Positions 14,599 to 23,119 of a stretch of DNA of 33,051 nucleotides are shown in pieces (position 1 is the stretch's first letter; every line of letters begins with the position of its first letter). Source of the stretch: Oscillospiraceae bacterium (GTDB taxonomy: Bacteria; Bacillota; Clostridia; Oscillospirales; Oscillospiraceae); assembly GCA_017622995.1 (NCBI GenBank), contig JAGAQA010000054.1:1-33051 (forward strand), read 5' to 3'. The notes under the pieces are model-generated. The model searched no databases, was not told where the DNA came from, and saw only the letters and a list, made by a program, of their open reading frames with translations. Made by a program: the position numbers and the translations under genes.

Positions 14599-15075
14599 AT
14601 GCCCGATATTCTATTGACAAGAATTGACAACCGTCTTGTCCACGGTCAGGTTGGTGTGGCGTGGACCAGCGCGTTGGCCGGCTGCAACCTGATCGTTGTC
14701 GCGGACGATCTGGCCGCCCAGGATCCGCTGCAGCAGAGCCTGATGACTGCCACCGCCCGCAACGCAGGCTGCGGCATCCGCTTCTTTTCGCTGGACAAGA
14801 CGATTTCCGTCATCCACAAGGCATCCGCCAGCCAGCACATTTTCCTGGTGGTCCGAGATCCCCAGGGTGCCCGAAAGCTGGTGGAGGGCGGTGTGCCCAT
14901 TGACAAGCTGTGCATTGGCAATATGCACGTAGGCCCCGGCAAAACCATCACCAAGGAGGCCCATGTCTATATGGATGATCAGGACCGGGAGGATCTGCGT
15001 GCCATCCGTGCCAAGGGCGTAGATGTGTACATTCAGATCGCGCCGGGTGACCGCAAGCTGAGCTTCAACGATTAA
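14599..15075 (+). CDS. PTS mannose-family EIIB component
   Basis: 158 residues. Cytosolic phosphocarrier that passes phosphate from EIIA to the sugar during uptake through EIIC/EIID. The phospho-histidine is H15 in RIDNRLVHGQV, the hallmark of the mannose/sorbose EIIB family. The start at 14599 has AGGAGG 7 nt upstream; in-frame ATGs further 5' have no site and would run into the promoter. First gene of the PTS operon, with EIIC 62 bp and EIID further on. EIIA is encoded separately at 19495. Confidence 0.95.
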   Translation: MPDILLTRIDNRLVHGQVGVAWTSALAGCNLIVVADDLAAQDPLQQSLMTATARNAGCGIRFFSLDKTISVIHKASASQHIFLVVRDPQGARKLVEGGVPIDKLCIGNMHVGPGKTITKEAHVYMDDQDREDLRAIRAKGVDVYIQIAPGDRKLSFND

Positions 15076-15137
15076 CCCCGTTTCTTACCCCGCGGCCTTC
15101 CGCGGTGGTGAAAAAATAAATAGAGGAGAGATATGTT

Positions 15138-15932
15138 ATGCAAATCACACTCGTGCAGGGTTTGTTGATCGCGCTGGTCGTATTTATCTGCGCACTCGAC
15201 AAACACATGGAAACCTTTATGTGGTTCCGTCCGCTGGTCGTGGCATTCTTTACCGGCCTGATTCTTGGCGATGTTCGCCTGGGTCTGCAAGCCGGCGCCA
15301 TTGCCGAACTTTCCTATCTGGGACTTCTGACCGTTGGTGGAACGGTCCCGCCAGACCCCCTGTTTGCAGGTCTGATGACAACGGTGTTGGCCCACACCAC
15401 CGGCTGCGATGTCAGCACAGCTTTGGGTCTGGCGGTTCCCTTCGCACTGATCGGTCAGTGGATCGGTACCGCTACCAACACCTTCTACGCCGGCTTCCTG
15501 CCCAAGGTTGACCGTGACGCCGCTGCCGGCAACGAAAAGGGGCTGGCCCAAACCATGTACTTCGGCTGGCTGCTGTACAGCGCCGCCTTCGCTCTGGCCG
15601 CGTTCCTGTCTGTTTACGCTCTGCAGAACAGCATTGCCTCCTTTGTTGCTGCCTTCCCCGTATGGCTGGTCCACGGCTTTGAAGTCGCCGGCGGTTTGAT
15701 GCCCGCCGTTGGTCTGGCGCTGCTGCTGGTGGTTATGCTGAAGAAAGAAAACGTTGCCTACCTGCTGGCCGGTTTCGTGATCATGATTATCACCAATTGC
15801 CAGAACATTCTGCCCGTTGCCATTATTGCCGGCTGCATTGCCTTCATCGGCTTTAACCGCGATGTAGAAATGAACAAGGCCGCTGCCGCAGCCCCCGCTG
15901 TTCAGGAAGGAGATTTCGAAGATGGCATCTAA
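15138..15932 (+). CDS. PTS mannose/sorbose-family EIIC membrane component
   Basis: 264 residues with several membrane helices. Forms the sugar channel with EIID. The family signature is visible: MQITLVQGLLIALVVFI at the start, GLILGDVRLGLQAGAIAEL (about 38-56), and the conserved GGTVPPDPLFA (about 67-77) near the substrate path. RBS GAGGAG lies about 10 nt upstream. The last 11 nt overlap the start of EIID. The cytosolic C-terminal tail is Ala-rich. Confidence 0.94.
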   Translation: MQITLVQGLLIALVVFICALDKHMETFMWFRPLVVAFFTGLILGDVRLGLQAGAIAELSYLGLLTVGGTVPPDPLFAGLMTTVLAHTTGCDVSTALGLAVPFALIGQWIGTATNTFYAGFLPKVDRDAAAGNEKGLAQTMYFGWLLYSAAFALAAFLSVYALQNSIASFVAAFPVWLVHGFEVAGGLMPAVGLALLLVVMLKKENVAYLLAGFVIMIITNCQNILPVAIIAGCIAFIGFNRDVEMNKAAAAAPAVQEGDFEDGI

Positions 15933-16707
15933 TAAGATTACAAAAAGAGATTTGGACGAGATGGCAGTTCGCTCCATGGCGGAGCAGTGCTGCTTCAGCT
16001 TTGAGCGTATGCAGGCCGTGGGCTTCTGCTACGGCATGACCAAGTGCTTCCGTAAAATCCATGGCGACAACAACGAAGAAATGGCCGCCGCCATGCAGAA
16101 CAACCTGGACTTCATCAACACCGAACCCCATATGGCAGCCATTCTGCAGGGCCTGATTGTTTCCATGGAAGAAGCCGGGCAGGACCGCAGCCTGATCCAC
16201 AGCCTGAAAACCGGTCTGTTCGGACCTCTGGCCGGTCTGGGCGATGCCATCTGGTGGTACACCGCCATGCCCATCATCGCATCCATCTGCTGCTCCCTGG
16301 CAAGCCAGAACAGCGTTCTGGGCCCCATCTTCTATATCCTGTTCTGGGCCATCACCGCAATTCTCAGCCGTATCTGGTTCGTCCGTATGGGCTACAACGC
16401 CGGTGTAAAATCCATTCAGTTCATCGGTGACAACGCCGCTGCCCTGACCAAGGCTGCCGGTATTCTGGGCGTTATGGTTGTAGGCGGCCTGATCCCCAGC
16501 TATGTGAGCTTTGCTTTCCCCGAAACCCTCGTCATATCCAGTGTTTCCGTGCAGGGTATCTTTGACTCCATCCTGCCCAATATTCTTCCCCTGGGCTTCG
16601 TCTTCCTGCTGTACTGGCTGTTCAAGAAGAAGAATGTCAACACCATGAAGCTGATCCTGCTGGTCATTGCCCTGTCTGTGGCACTGTCCTTCTTCGGAAT
16701 TATGTAA
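15922..16707 (+). CDS. PTS mannose-family EIID membrane component
   Basis: 261 residues. Partner of EIIC in sugar transport. It shows the EIID N-terminal soluble part (ITKRDLDEMAVRSMAEQ, FNFERMQ-like FSFERMQAVGF), the conserved FNTEPHM-like block FINTEPHMAAILQGLIVSMEE (about 56-76), and GLFGPLAGLGDAIWW (about 96-110), followed by C-terminal helices. GGAGAT ribosome site inside the end of EIIC. A terminator follows at 16718, so EIIB-EIIC-EIID may form a unit partly separate from the genes after it. Confidence 0.94.
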   Translation: MASNKITKRDLDEMAVRSMAEQCCFSFERMQAVGFCYGMTKCFRKIHGDNNEEMAAAMQNNLDFINTEPHMAAILQGLIVSMEEAGQDRSLIHSLKTGLFGPLAGLGDAIWWYTAMPIIASICCSLASQNSVLGPIFYILFWAITAILSRIWFVRMGYNAGVKSIQFIGDNAAALTKAAGILGVMVVGGLIPSYVSFAFPETLVISSVSVQGIFDSILPNILPLGFVFLLYWLFKKKNVNTMKLILLVIALSVALSFFGIM

Positions 16708-16717
16708 GCTTCCTCCC

Positions 16718-16759
16718 GCGGTCCGTGGCGGTTCAGAATCTAACACGGACCGCTTTTCC
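16718..16759 (+). terminator. Terminator after EIID
   Basis: Perfect 10-bp arms GCGGTCCGTG (16718-16727) and CACGGACCGC (16744-16753), then TTTT. It separates the PTS genes from the deglycase-kinase genes and may act as partial attenuation. Confidence 0.8.
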
Positions 16760-16765
16760 GGAAAT

Positions 16766-16791
16766 TATATTGTAATTACAAAGTTACAAAT
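16766..16791. promoter_or_regulatory. Candidate GntR operator, site 2
   Basis: It contains the perfect palindrome TTGTAATTACAA (16770-16781) followed by TTACAAAT. It matches site 1 at 22 of 26 positions. It lies 17 bp upstream of the second deglycase start, so it could also block readthrough or translation initiation. Confidence 0.65.
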
Positions 16792-16807
16792 GGAGGCAAT
16801 TGTATAA

Positions 16808-17812
16808 ATGAACTTGGTAAACTTCAATGAAAATCAGATCATTGCCAATGGCGCGATGATCTATGGCCAGCGGGCGAAAATCGAGGCCATTGCGGATTCC
16901 ATTTTTGATAACGGCTTTGATCTGCTGCTGTTCACCAGCAGCGGCGGTTCCCAGGCCATGCTGGATCCCTTTCCTTTCTACATCCGGCATATGTCCCGTC
17001 TGCCGGTGGAAAGTGTGCTCTCTGCCAATCTGATGACCGGAGACTGCAACCGCATAACGGACAAAACCGTAGCGTTTCTCACCTCCAAGTCCGGCGACAC
17101 TGCAGAGACGGTCAGCGCCGCCAACTGGCTGAAAGAGCGGGGCGTGCGGCTGTTCGCTGCCGTGAGCAAGCCTGATTCCACCCTGGAACGGATTTGCGAT
17201 GACACCATTGTTTATGGGGAAGGCCGTCCTCAGGAGCTGGTATTTTACCTTCTGATTGGCCGCATTCTCTACCGCAGCGGCAATTTTGAGAGCTATCCCC
17301 GTTTTGCCGACGAATTGAAAAACCTGGCCTATGCCCTGGCCCAGGTGCGCAAGCAGGCGGATGAAAAGTGCCGCCAATACGCGCTGGACTACAATAAGGA
17401 GCCTTACAACATCTGGATCGGCAGCGGCGACCTGTGGCCCACCGCATACAGCTACAGTATGTGCGTACTGGAGGAAAGCCAGTGGATCCGCACCAAGAGC
17501 GTATCCAGCCCGGAGTTCTTCCACGGAACACTGGAGCTGCTGGAGGAGGATGTCTGCACCACCCTGCTGCTGACAGAGGGTCCCACCCGTGCCCAGGATG
17601 AGCGCGTGAAGGAATTCGCCGCCCGCCACACGAAAAAGCTGACCTGCTTCGACACAAAGGATTACGAGCTGCCCGGCATCAGCGATGCTTTCCGCCCGCT
17701 GCTCAGCCCTGTGGTCATGGCCGCCGTGCTGCAGCGCATCAGCAAGAATATTGAACAGATCACCGGCCACTCGCTGGACATTCGTCGCTATTACAGAAAA
17801 GAGTGCTATTGA
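16808..17812 (+). CDS. SIS-domain fructosamine-6-phosphate deglycase (FrlB/FraB-like)
   Basis: 334 residues with two SIS domains. Likely hydrolyses a fructosamine 6-phosphate (such as fructoselysine- or fructoseasparagine-6-P) to glucose-6-phosphate plus the free amine. First SIS loop: FTSSGGSQAM (about 41-50) and SKSGDTAET (about 97-105). E223 (LEESQW) and H239 (EFFHG) are 16 residues apart, as in FraB E214/H230. The C-terminal RRYYRK motif is typical of FrlB-like enzymes. GGAGG lies about 12 nt before ATG 16808. One base separates it from the kinase gene, so they are coupled. The exact substrate cannot be told from sequence. Confidence 0.88.
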   Translation: MNLVNFNENQIIANGAMIYGQRAKIEAIADSIFDNGFDLLLFTSSGGSQAMLDPFPFYIRHMSRLPVESVLSANLMTGDCNRITDKTVAFLTSKSGDTAETVSAANWLKERGVRLFAAVSKPDSTLERICDDTIVYGEGRPQELVFYLLIGRILYRSGNFESYPRFADELKNLAYALAQVRKQADEKCRQYALDYNKEPYNIWIGSGDLWPTAYSYSMCVLEESQWIRTKSVSSPEFFHGTLELLEEDVCTTLLLTEGPTRAQDERVKEFAARHTKKLTCFDTKDYELPGISDAFRPLLSPVVMAAVLQRISKNIEQITGHSLDIRRYYRKECY

Positions 17813-17813
17813 T

Positions 17814-18668
17814 ATGAAACTGATCGCGTTAGGGGACAATGTAATCGACTACTACCGGAATACACAGGAGTGCTTCCCGGGGGGCAATGCGGTAAATGTC
17901 GCGGTCCACGCGGCACGGTTGGGGGCTCAGGCCGAATACCTCGGTTCTCTCGGTGATGACAAAATGGTTCCCATCCTGAAAAAAGCTCTGGAGGAAAACA
18001 ACGTCGACACCAGCCACTGTCCCATTCTGCCCGGACACACGACCAAGGTATGCGTCTATGATGTGCTCAACGGCGAGCGCAGCTTTGTCCGGGTGGTTAC
18101 CGGCGAAAGCTGGACCGGCCCCCTGCGGATTGGCGCGGCAGAGCTGGCGGAGCTGAAAACCGCCGACCTGATTGTGAGCAGCTGCAACGCGAAAATGCCG
18201 GAACAGATGGCTGCCGTGCAGGCACTTCCTGCAATATTCGCCTACGATTTCGGCGAAAAAGAAAAATATCGCACAGCCGACTACTATGATGCGGTGTGCC
18301 ACAATATGGATCTGGCCTTGCTCTCCTGCAAGCCTATGGACGAGGCCGCCTTTGCGGACCTTTGTGCCCCTCTGCATCGCCGTGGCGTGGTACATGTGCT
18401 GGCCACAATGGGCGCAGCCGGACAGATGTTGTCGGTTCAGGGAAAAATTATAAAAAAGACTACCCAAATGGTGAACGCAAGTGATACAATGGGTGCAGGA
18501 GATTCGTTCCTCGCCGCGTTCCTGTGTTCGCTGTATACCGCAGGGTGGCATAAAGGAATGCCCATGCCGGAACAGGCGCTGCTGGCGGCGCTTGAAGCCG
18601 GTCAGCAGGTGTCAGCCCGCAACTGTATGGTGCGGGGCGGTTTTGGCTGCAAGGCAGAGATCTCCTGA
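17814..18668 (+). CDS. PfkB-family kinase, FrlD-like (fructosamine 6-kinase)
   Basis: 284 residues. Ribokinase fold that phosphorylates C6 of a fructosamine taken up in free form. N-terminal GDNVIDYYRNTQECFPGGNA(VNVAVH) is close to FrlD's GDNCVDIYP...FSGGNAVNVAV; the C-terminal DTMGAGDSFLAAFLC is the PfkB signature with catalytic D near 226. The start at 17814 was chosen because it matches the family N-terminus and lies 1 nt after the deglycase stop; longer in-frame starts overlap the deglycase. Having both PTS and kinase implies two uptake routes or two substrates. It is about 20 residues longer than E. coli FrlD. Confidence 0.88.
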   Translation: MKLIALGDNVIDYYRNTQECFPGGNAVNVAVHAARLGAQAEYLGSLGDDKMVPILKKALEENNVDTSHCPILPGHTTKVCVYDVLNGERSFVRVVTGESWTGPLRIGAAELAELKTADLIVSSCNAKMPEQMAAVQALPAIFAYDFGEKEKYRTADYYDAVCHNMDLALLSCKPMDEAAFADLCAPLHRRGVVHVLATMGAAGQMLSVQGKIIKKTTQMVNASDTMGAGDSFLAAFLCSLYTAGWHKGMPMPEQALLAALEAGQQVSARNCMVRGGFGCKAEIS

Positions 18669-18700
18669 CGATACTATCCAATAAATAAGGAGATTCCATC

Positions 18701-19453
18701 ATGATCGAACTAAACGGACTTCAGCTTGATAAAACCAGCGCGACCCCCCTTTACGAGCAATTGCGCAAGGCGCTGTTGGGGGCCATCACCAGCGGCAAAC
18801 TGGAAGCCGGCACCAAACTGCCGACTGAGGAGGAGCTGTGCGCTCAGTTCGAGATTTCCCGGCCGGTGGCACGGCAGGCCTACAATATGCTGATCGAGGA
18901 AGGCTTTGTGGAGCGTATGCGCGGACGCGGCACCTTCGTAAAAGCCCCGGATACCCGGGGCCGGTTTCTGAACAAGCAGCTGAGTTTTGCCGCCGAAATG
19001 AGTGTGCTGAATCTGGAACACCGCACTGAGGTGCTGCGCGCGGAATGGGTAAGCTATTCCCCTGAATTGTTCGCCCGGCTGAATCTGGAACGGGGCGACC
19101 GCTGCTACCATTTGGTACGGATGCGCTATGTAAGCGGCAAGCCCTTTGTTCTTGTGGAAAACTATGTACCGGAATCCCTGTTTCCCGGCATCGACGCCTA
19201 TGATTTCGGACAACGTTCTCTATACGACGTTTATGAGACCGTGTACCATGAGAGAATCCTCAAATCCCATCGTGTGCTGATGGCGCAGACAGCCAATGCG
19301 GAGTTTTCGTCTCTCTTCGGCGTGCGCCGCGGCTCCCCCGTTCTCTATGTGGAAAACGTGGCGTTGGATCAGAATGACCGGCCCGTTGACCTAAGCAAGG
19401 AGTATCTGGACGGAATTACCCAAAAATTTGAATTCGATGTGTTCAACCAATAA
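18701..19453 (+). CDS. GntR-family regulator with UTRA ligand domain (FrlR/HutC subfamily)
   Basis: 250 residues. Winged-helix domain at about 10-80 (TPLYEQLRKALLGAITSGKL, TKLPTEEELCAQFEISRPVARQAYNMLIEEGFVERMRGRGTFV) and UTRA effector domain at about 95-245. Such proteins repress sugar-amine operons until a phosphorylated substrate binds the UTRA domain. AAGGAG is 8 nt upstream. It is placed inside the cluster, downstream of the kinase. The two 26-bp sites at 14510 and 16766 are its best operator candidates. Confidence 0.93.
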   Translation: MIELNGLQLDKTSATPLYEQLRKALLGAITSGKLEAGTKLPTEEELCAQFEISRPVARQAYNMLIEEGFVERMRGRGTFVKAPDTRGRFLNKQLSFAAEMSVLNLEHRTEVLRAEWVSYSPELFARLNLERGDRCYHLVRMRYVSGKPFVLVENYVPESLFPGIDAYDFGQRSLYDVYETVYHERILKSHRVLMAQTANAEFSSLFGVRRGSPVLYVENVALDQNDRPVDLSKEYLDGITQKFEFDVFNQ

Positions 19454-19494
19454 ACCGGGACTTAACCGGCCCGGCTATGTAAAGGAGACCTGAA

Positions 19495-19935
19495 ATGATC
19501 GGTATTGTTGTAACCGGGCATGGCGGCTTTGCAGCCGGTATGTTCGCCAATGTAAAAATGCTGGCCGGAGATGACGCGGAACTGAAAGCCGTGGATTTTG
19601 CTGATGGAATGGACATTGAAGCCTTTGAAAAGCAGCTGGCCGAGGCAATCGACAGCTATGCCCAGTGCCAGTCTGTACTGGTGCTGGCAGATATTGCCGG
19701 CGGCTCTCCTTTCAACCGCGCTGCCGGGCTGAGTATGACCCGTCCCAATGTTCGGGTCCTGTCCGGTCTGAACAGCAGTATGCTGATGGATCTGTGTATG
19801 CGCAATATTTTGGGGGAGGACTGCCCCGATGTGGACGCGCTGGCCGAGGAGATTATGCAGACCGGCCACGAGAACATCAGCAAGTTCGTACTGGAGGTTC
19901 CCACCGAGCCGCAGGAGGATGAGGACGGCATCTGA
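19495..19935 (+). CDS. PTS mannose-family EIIA component
   Basis: 146 residues. Cytosolic phosphocarrier that receives phosphate from HPr. The phospho-histidine is H9 in VVTGHGGFA, and the ADIAGGSPFNRAA block (about 61-73) is family-typical. AAAGGAG precedes the ATG. It completes the EIIB-C-D set encoded at 14599-16707 although it is separated by four genes. Acidic C-terminal tail (PQEDEDGI). Confidence 0.94.
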   Translation: MIGIVVTGHGGFAAGMFANVKMLAGDDAELKAVDFADGMDIEAFEKQLAEAIDSYAQCQSVLVLADIAGGSPFNRAAGLSMTRPNVRVLSGLNSSMLMDLCMRNILGEDCPDVDALAEEIMQTGHENISKFVLEVPTEPQEDEDGI

Positions 19936-19947
19936 AAGGAGAACGCA

Positions 19948-21381
19948 ATGACACCGATCCGCGCGGTAATTTTCGATATGGATGGTGTGCTGATCGACAG
20001 TGAGCCTGTCTATCTGCGGCACCAGTATGAACAGCTCAAACCCCGTTATCCATGGATCACCCTGGAAAGCATGTATCCCCTGGTGGGTCTTTCCGGGCAG
20101 GAATATCTGCCGTTTATGGCAAAGCTATGCAGACGCACAGAAGACGCCGCGTTTCGCCGGGAAATCGAAGCCATGAACGATGGCTGCCGGGTAAACTATC
20201 CGGACATTCTGCGCCCGGAGGTTGTTCCGGTACTGCGCAGACTGAAGGAAATGGGTTTGCAGCTTGCCCTTGCCAGCAGCAGCAGTCCCGAGAACATTGA
20301 ACTGGTGCTGGAGCAGTGCGGCATCCGTCAGGAATTCTGCTGCGTTGTCAGCGGCTACGCCTTTGCCAGCAGCAAACCCAATCCCGAAATATATCAATAT
20401 ACCATGGCCCGGCTGGGCCGGGAACCCGGGGAATGCCTGATTGTGGAGGATTCCACCTACGGCGTGCAGGCAGGTGTGGCGGCAGGCGGCATTGTGGCAG
20501 CCCTTCATGACCCGCGCTTCCCCTTTGATCAAAGCGCGGCCCAGCTGCACATCCGCACGCTGGCGGAACTGCCCGCTCTGGCTGCCTGCGGCGGCAGAAA
20601 AATAAAGGCCGCCTTCTTCGATATAGATGGAACCCTGATTACGGTGGGCAGCCACCATATGCCCTCCAGTGTGGCTCCGGCGCTGGAACAGCTACGTCAA
20701 AACGGAATCCCGGTCATTCTGTGCACCGGACGTCACGCGCTGGAAATCAGCGAAGAGAACCTGCTGCCCGGCATTGCTTATGACGGCGCGGTTTATATGA
20801 ACGGTCAGCTAAGCCAATGGCAGGGAAAGACCGTACAAAGCCACCCCATTCCGGCAGAAGACCTGAATATGCTGAAGCGGTTTTTGCAGGAACGGGATCT
20901 TAGCTCCATTTTCCTGGAAGAGAACCGGATGTATGCCAACCGTGTAAACACCCGTATGGAAATTGAGCAGGCAAAAATCGGTACGGCTGTACCGCCTGTC
21001 CGTGATATTTCCGATCTGGAAAGCCGCAGTATCTATCAGGCCATGCCTTTTGTCACGGAGGAAGAAGAAAAAGAGCTCCTGGCGCTACTGCCCCACTGCA
21101 AGACAACCCGCTGGGGGGATAACGTGGTGGATGTTGTAACCCACGCAGGGGGCAAGGAGAACGGAATCCTTACGCTCTGCGCGGCAATGCATATTTCCCC
21201 GGAGGAAACCGTGGCCTTTGGGGATGCGATGAACGATGTGGAAATGCTGCATTTGGCAGGAATCGGCATCGCGATGGGCAACGCGCTGCCGCAGGTGCGC
21301 GAAAGCGCCGACCTTGTGACAGATTCGGTGGAGCAGGATGGAATCGCAAACGCCCTGCGCAGGCTTGCGCTGATTGAGTAA
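19948..21381 (+). CDS. Double HAD hydrolase: beta-phosphoglucomutase-like plus Cof/IIB-type phosphatase fused
   Basis: 477 residues, twice the usual HAD length. Domain 1 (about 1-215): nucleophile pair D10-x-D12 in FDMDGVLIDSEP, SSSS motif II, SSKPNPEIY lysine, EDSTYG motif; this is the HAD type I group of sugar-phosphate phosphatases and phosphoglucomutases. Domain 2 (about 220-477): D225-x-D227 in FFDIDGTLI, CTGRH, and GDAMNDVEML; this is the Cof/IIB group. Both active sites look intact. AAAGGAG lies before the ATG and it follows EIIA by 12 bp. In the cluster it probably acts on the sugar phosphates produced or relieves sugar-phosphate stress. A sequencing frameshift joining two genes is unlikely, because the frame is clean through a short linker. 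Confidence 0.9.
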   Translation: MTPIRAVIFDMDGVLIDSEPVYLRHQYEQLKPRYPWITLESMYPLVGLSGQEYLPFMAKLCRRTEDAAFRREIEAMNDGCRVNYPDILRPEVVPVLRRLKEMGLQLALASSSSPENIELVLEQCGIRQEFCCVVSGYAFASSKPNPEIYQYTMARLGREPGECLIVEDSTYGVQAGVAAGGIVAALHDPRFPFDQSAAQLHIRTLAELPALAACGGRKIKAAFFDIDGTLITVGSHHMPSSVAPALEQLRQNGIPVILCTGRHALEISEENLLPGIAYDGAVYMNGQLSQWQGKTVQSHPIPAEDLNMLKRFLQERDLSSIFLEENRMYANRVNTRMEIEQAKIGTAVPPVRDISDLESRSIYQAMPFVTEEEEKELLALLPHCKTTRWGDNVVDVVTHAGGKENGILTLCAAMHISPEETVAFGDAMNDVEMLHLAGIGIAMGNALPQVRESADLVTDSVEQDGIANALRRLALIE

Positions 21382-21387
21382 AGCAAA

Positions 21388-21419
21388 ACGGTGCGTGATT
21401 CCGCGGAATCACGCACCGT
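21388..21419 (+). terminator. Terminator at the end of the sugar-amine operon
   Basis: Perfect 16-bp palindrome ACGGTGCGTGATTCCG with its complement. Few Ts follow on the plus strand, so the yitT gene 18 bp later may still receive readthrough. Confidence 0.7.
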
Positions 21420-21437
21420 CTTCAGAAAGAGGTCATT

Positions 21438-22316
21438 TTGTTGAAGAAAGGAAAAATACGGGTCCTCCTGGTAGACCAGCTGTATAATCTGGCTGCCGGT
21501 CTGCTGTACGCGGTAAGCATCTGCTACTTTGCCAAAGGGGCTGACTTCGCGCCCGGCGGTCTGTCCGGACTGGCGCTGATTTTCAACCATTTGTGGAAAC
21601 TCCCCATCGGCATCACCACACTGGTGCTCAACATTCCCCTGATTCTGTTGAGCATCCGCTTTGTGGGCCGGGCATTCTTTTGCAAAACGGTTGTCAGTAT
21701 GCTGTGGTGTACCCTCTTTCAGGATGTCCTGTTCGCGAACCAGGCCGGCTATGGCGGAAATCCCCTGCTGGCAGCCCTGTTCGCGGGCATTACCTGGGGA
21801 AGCGCCCTGGCTCTGCTGTATATGCGCGGCTCCTCCAGCGGCGGAACGGATTTCCTGACCATGTCCATCAAGAAGCTGCATCCCCATTTATCCGTGGGCG
21901 TTGTTACCGGCAGCATTGATCTGATCGTCATTCTGCTGGGTTGGGGCGTGTTCGGTTCTGTGGACGCTGTACTGTACGGTCTGGTGACCACCGCAGTGAC
22001 CTCGTTGGTCATCGACAAGCTGATGTACGGAAGCAGCGCCGGAAAGATGCTTACCATCATCACAACCAAAGGGCAGGAAATCGCGGATGAAATCTCCCGG
22101 GAGTGTGAGCGCGGCTCGACCATGGTCAAGGCTGTCGGCACCTATACGGGCACAGAACGCCAGATGCTGCTGTGTGTCTGTGCCAGGCCCCAGGTTTACC
22201 GCATCCGCATGGCCGCATATCGTATTGATCCGGGCTGCATGGTCATGGTGACTGAAACAGGCGAAGTCTACGGTGAGGGCTTCCTTGACCACAGCAAAAC
22301 CGCTTCCTATTTGTAA
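21438..22316 (+). CDS. YitT-family membrane protein (DUF161/DUF2179)
   Basis: 292 residues with about five to six membrane helices in the first 200 residues, then a cytosolic domain of the DUF2179 type (MLTIITTKGQEIADEIS through YRIDPGCMVMVTETGEVYGEGF). Function in the family is unknown; transport of a small solute has been suggested. Typical marks: APGGLSGLALIFNHLW and GSSSGGTDFL. Start is TTG at 21438 (an adjacent TTG at 21441 is equally possible), with AGAGG about 8 nt upstream. deoC follows 17 bp later and is probably cotranscribed. Confidence 0.88.
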   Translation: MLKKGKIRVLLVDQLYNLAAGLLYAVSICYFAKGADFAPGGLSGLALIFNHLWKLPIGITTLVLNIPLILLSIRFVGRAFFCKTVVSMLWCTLFQDVLFANQAGYGGNPLLAALFAGITWGSALALLYMRGSSSGGTDFLTMSIKKLHPHLSVGVVTGSIDLIVILLGWGVFGSVDAVLYGLVTTAVTSLVIDKLMYGSSAGKMLTIITTKGQEIADEISRECERGSTMVKAVGTYTGTERQMLLCVCARPQVYRIRMAAYRIDPGCMVMVTETGEVYGEGFLDHSKTASYL

Positions 22317-22333
22317 AACGAAAGAGGTCGTTT

Positions 22334-23014
22334 ATGATGAATATTGCACCTGCAGCATTGGCTGCGTATTTTGACCATACACAGCTGCGGGCTTACGCCC
22401 AGAGAAAAGATTTTGAAACACTGTGTGCCGAAGCCAAACAATATGGATTCGCAATGGTAGCCATTAACCCGGCTCCCGTGGCTCTTTGCAAAGAATTGCT
22501 GGCAGGCACGTCCATTCATGTAGGCGCAGCGGTTGGCTTCCCGCTGGGTCAGAATACGATTGATGTCAAGAAATTTGAAACAGAGGATGCCATTTCCCAT
22601 GGGGCGGACGAGATCGACTATGTAATCAACATCACACAGCTCAAAGAGAAAAACTATGACGATCTGGCAAGGGAAATGGACGAAATCGTCCGGCTGTGCC
22701 GCAGCGCCCATGTTGTTTCCAAAGTCATTTTCGAAAACTGCTATTTAACGGATGCCGAAAAACGCAGTCTGTGTTCCATCGCCCGTGAGGTGCGCCCGGA
22801 CTATATCAAAACTTCCACGGGATTCGGCACCGGAGGCGCCACCTTTGAAGACGTGGCGCTGATGAAAAAGTGTGTTGGTGACGGGGTAAAGATCAAGGCG
22901 GCGGGCGGCATCCGTACACTGGATACCGCGCTGCGCATGATCGATCTTGGTGTTTCCCGGATTGGTTCCACCGCCAGCGTGGGCATTGTGGAAGAACTGA
23001 TTGCGAAGATGTAA
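22334..23014 (+). CDS. deoC: Deoxyribose-phosphate aldolase
   Basis: 226 residues. Splits 2-deoxyribose-5-phosphate into acetaldehyde and glyceraldehyde-3-phosphate, feeding nucleoside carbon into glycolysis. Schiff-base lysine K159 in YIKTSTGFG, proton-relay D95 (DEIDYVIN) and K188 (KIKAAGG) are all present, so it should be active. AAAGAGG precedes ATG 22334. It follows yitT by 17 bp. No other deo gene is seen in the window. Confidence 0.96.
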   Translation: MMNIAPAALAAYFDHTQLRAYAQRKDFETLCAEAKQYGFAMVAINPAPVALCKELLAGTSIHVGAAVGFPLGQNTIDVKKFETEDAISHGADEIDYVINITQLKEKNYDDLAREMDEIVRLCRSAHVVSKVIFENCYLTDAEKRSLCSIAREVRPDYIKTSTGFGTGGATFEDVALMKKCVGDGVKIKAAGGIRTLDTALRMIDLGVSRIGSTASVGIVEELIAKM

Positions 23015-23053
23015 CCGCGGGTTCAGGTGCTGTCCCCTGCCGGCGATGCATTT

Positions 23054-23101
23054 ACTCCCATATATGGGTCCGGAGCACCGGACACATATATGGGAGTGTT
23101 T
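23054..23101 (+). terminator. Long nested hairpin after deoC
   Basis: Perfect 13-bp arms ACTCCCATATATG (23054-23066) and CATATATGGGAGT (23085-23097) enclose a second perfect stem GTCCGG-AGCA-CCGGAC (23068-23083). It ends in GTTTC. It could also be a cruciform-prone regulatory element. Confidence 0.7.
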
Positions 23102-23119
23102 CATTTGAACCGGGCTATT

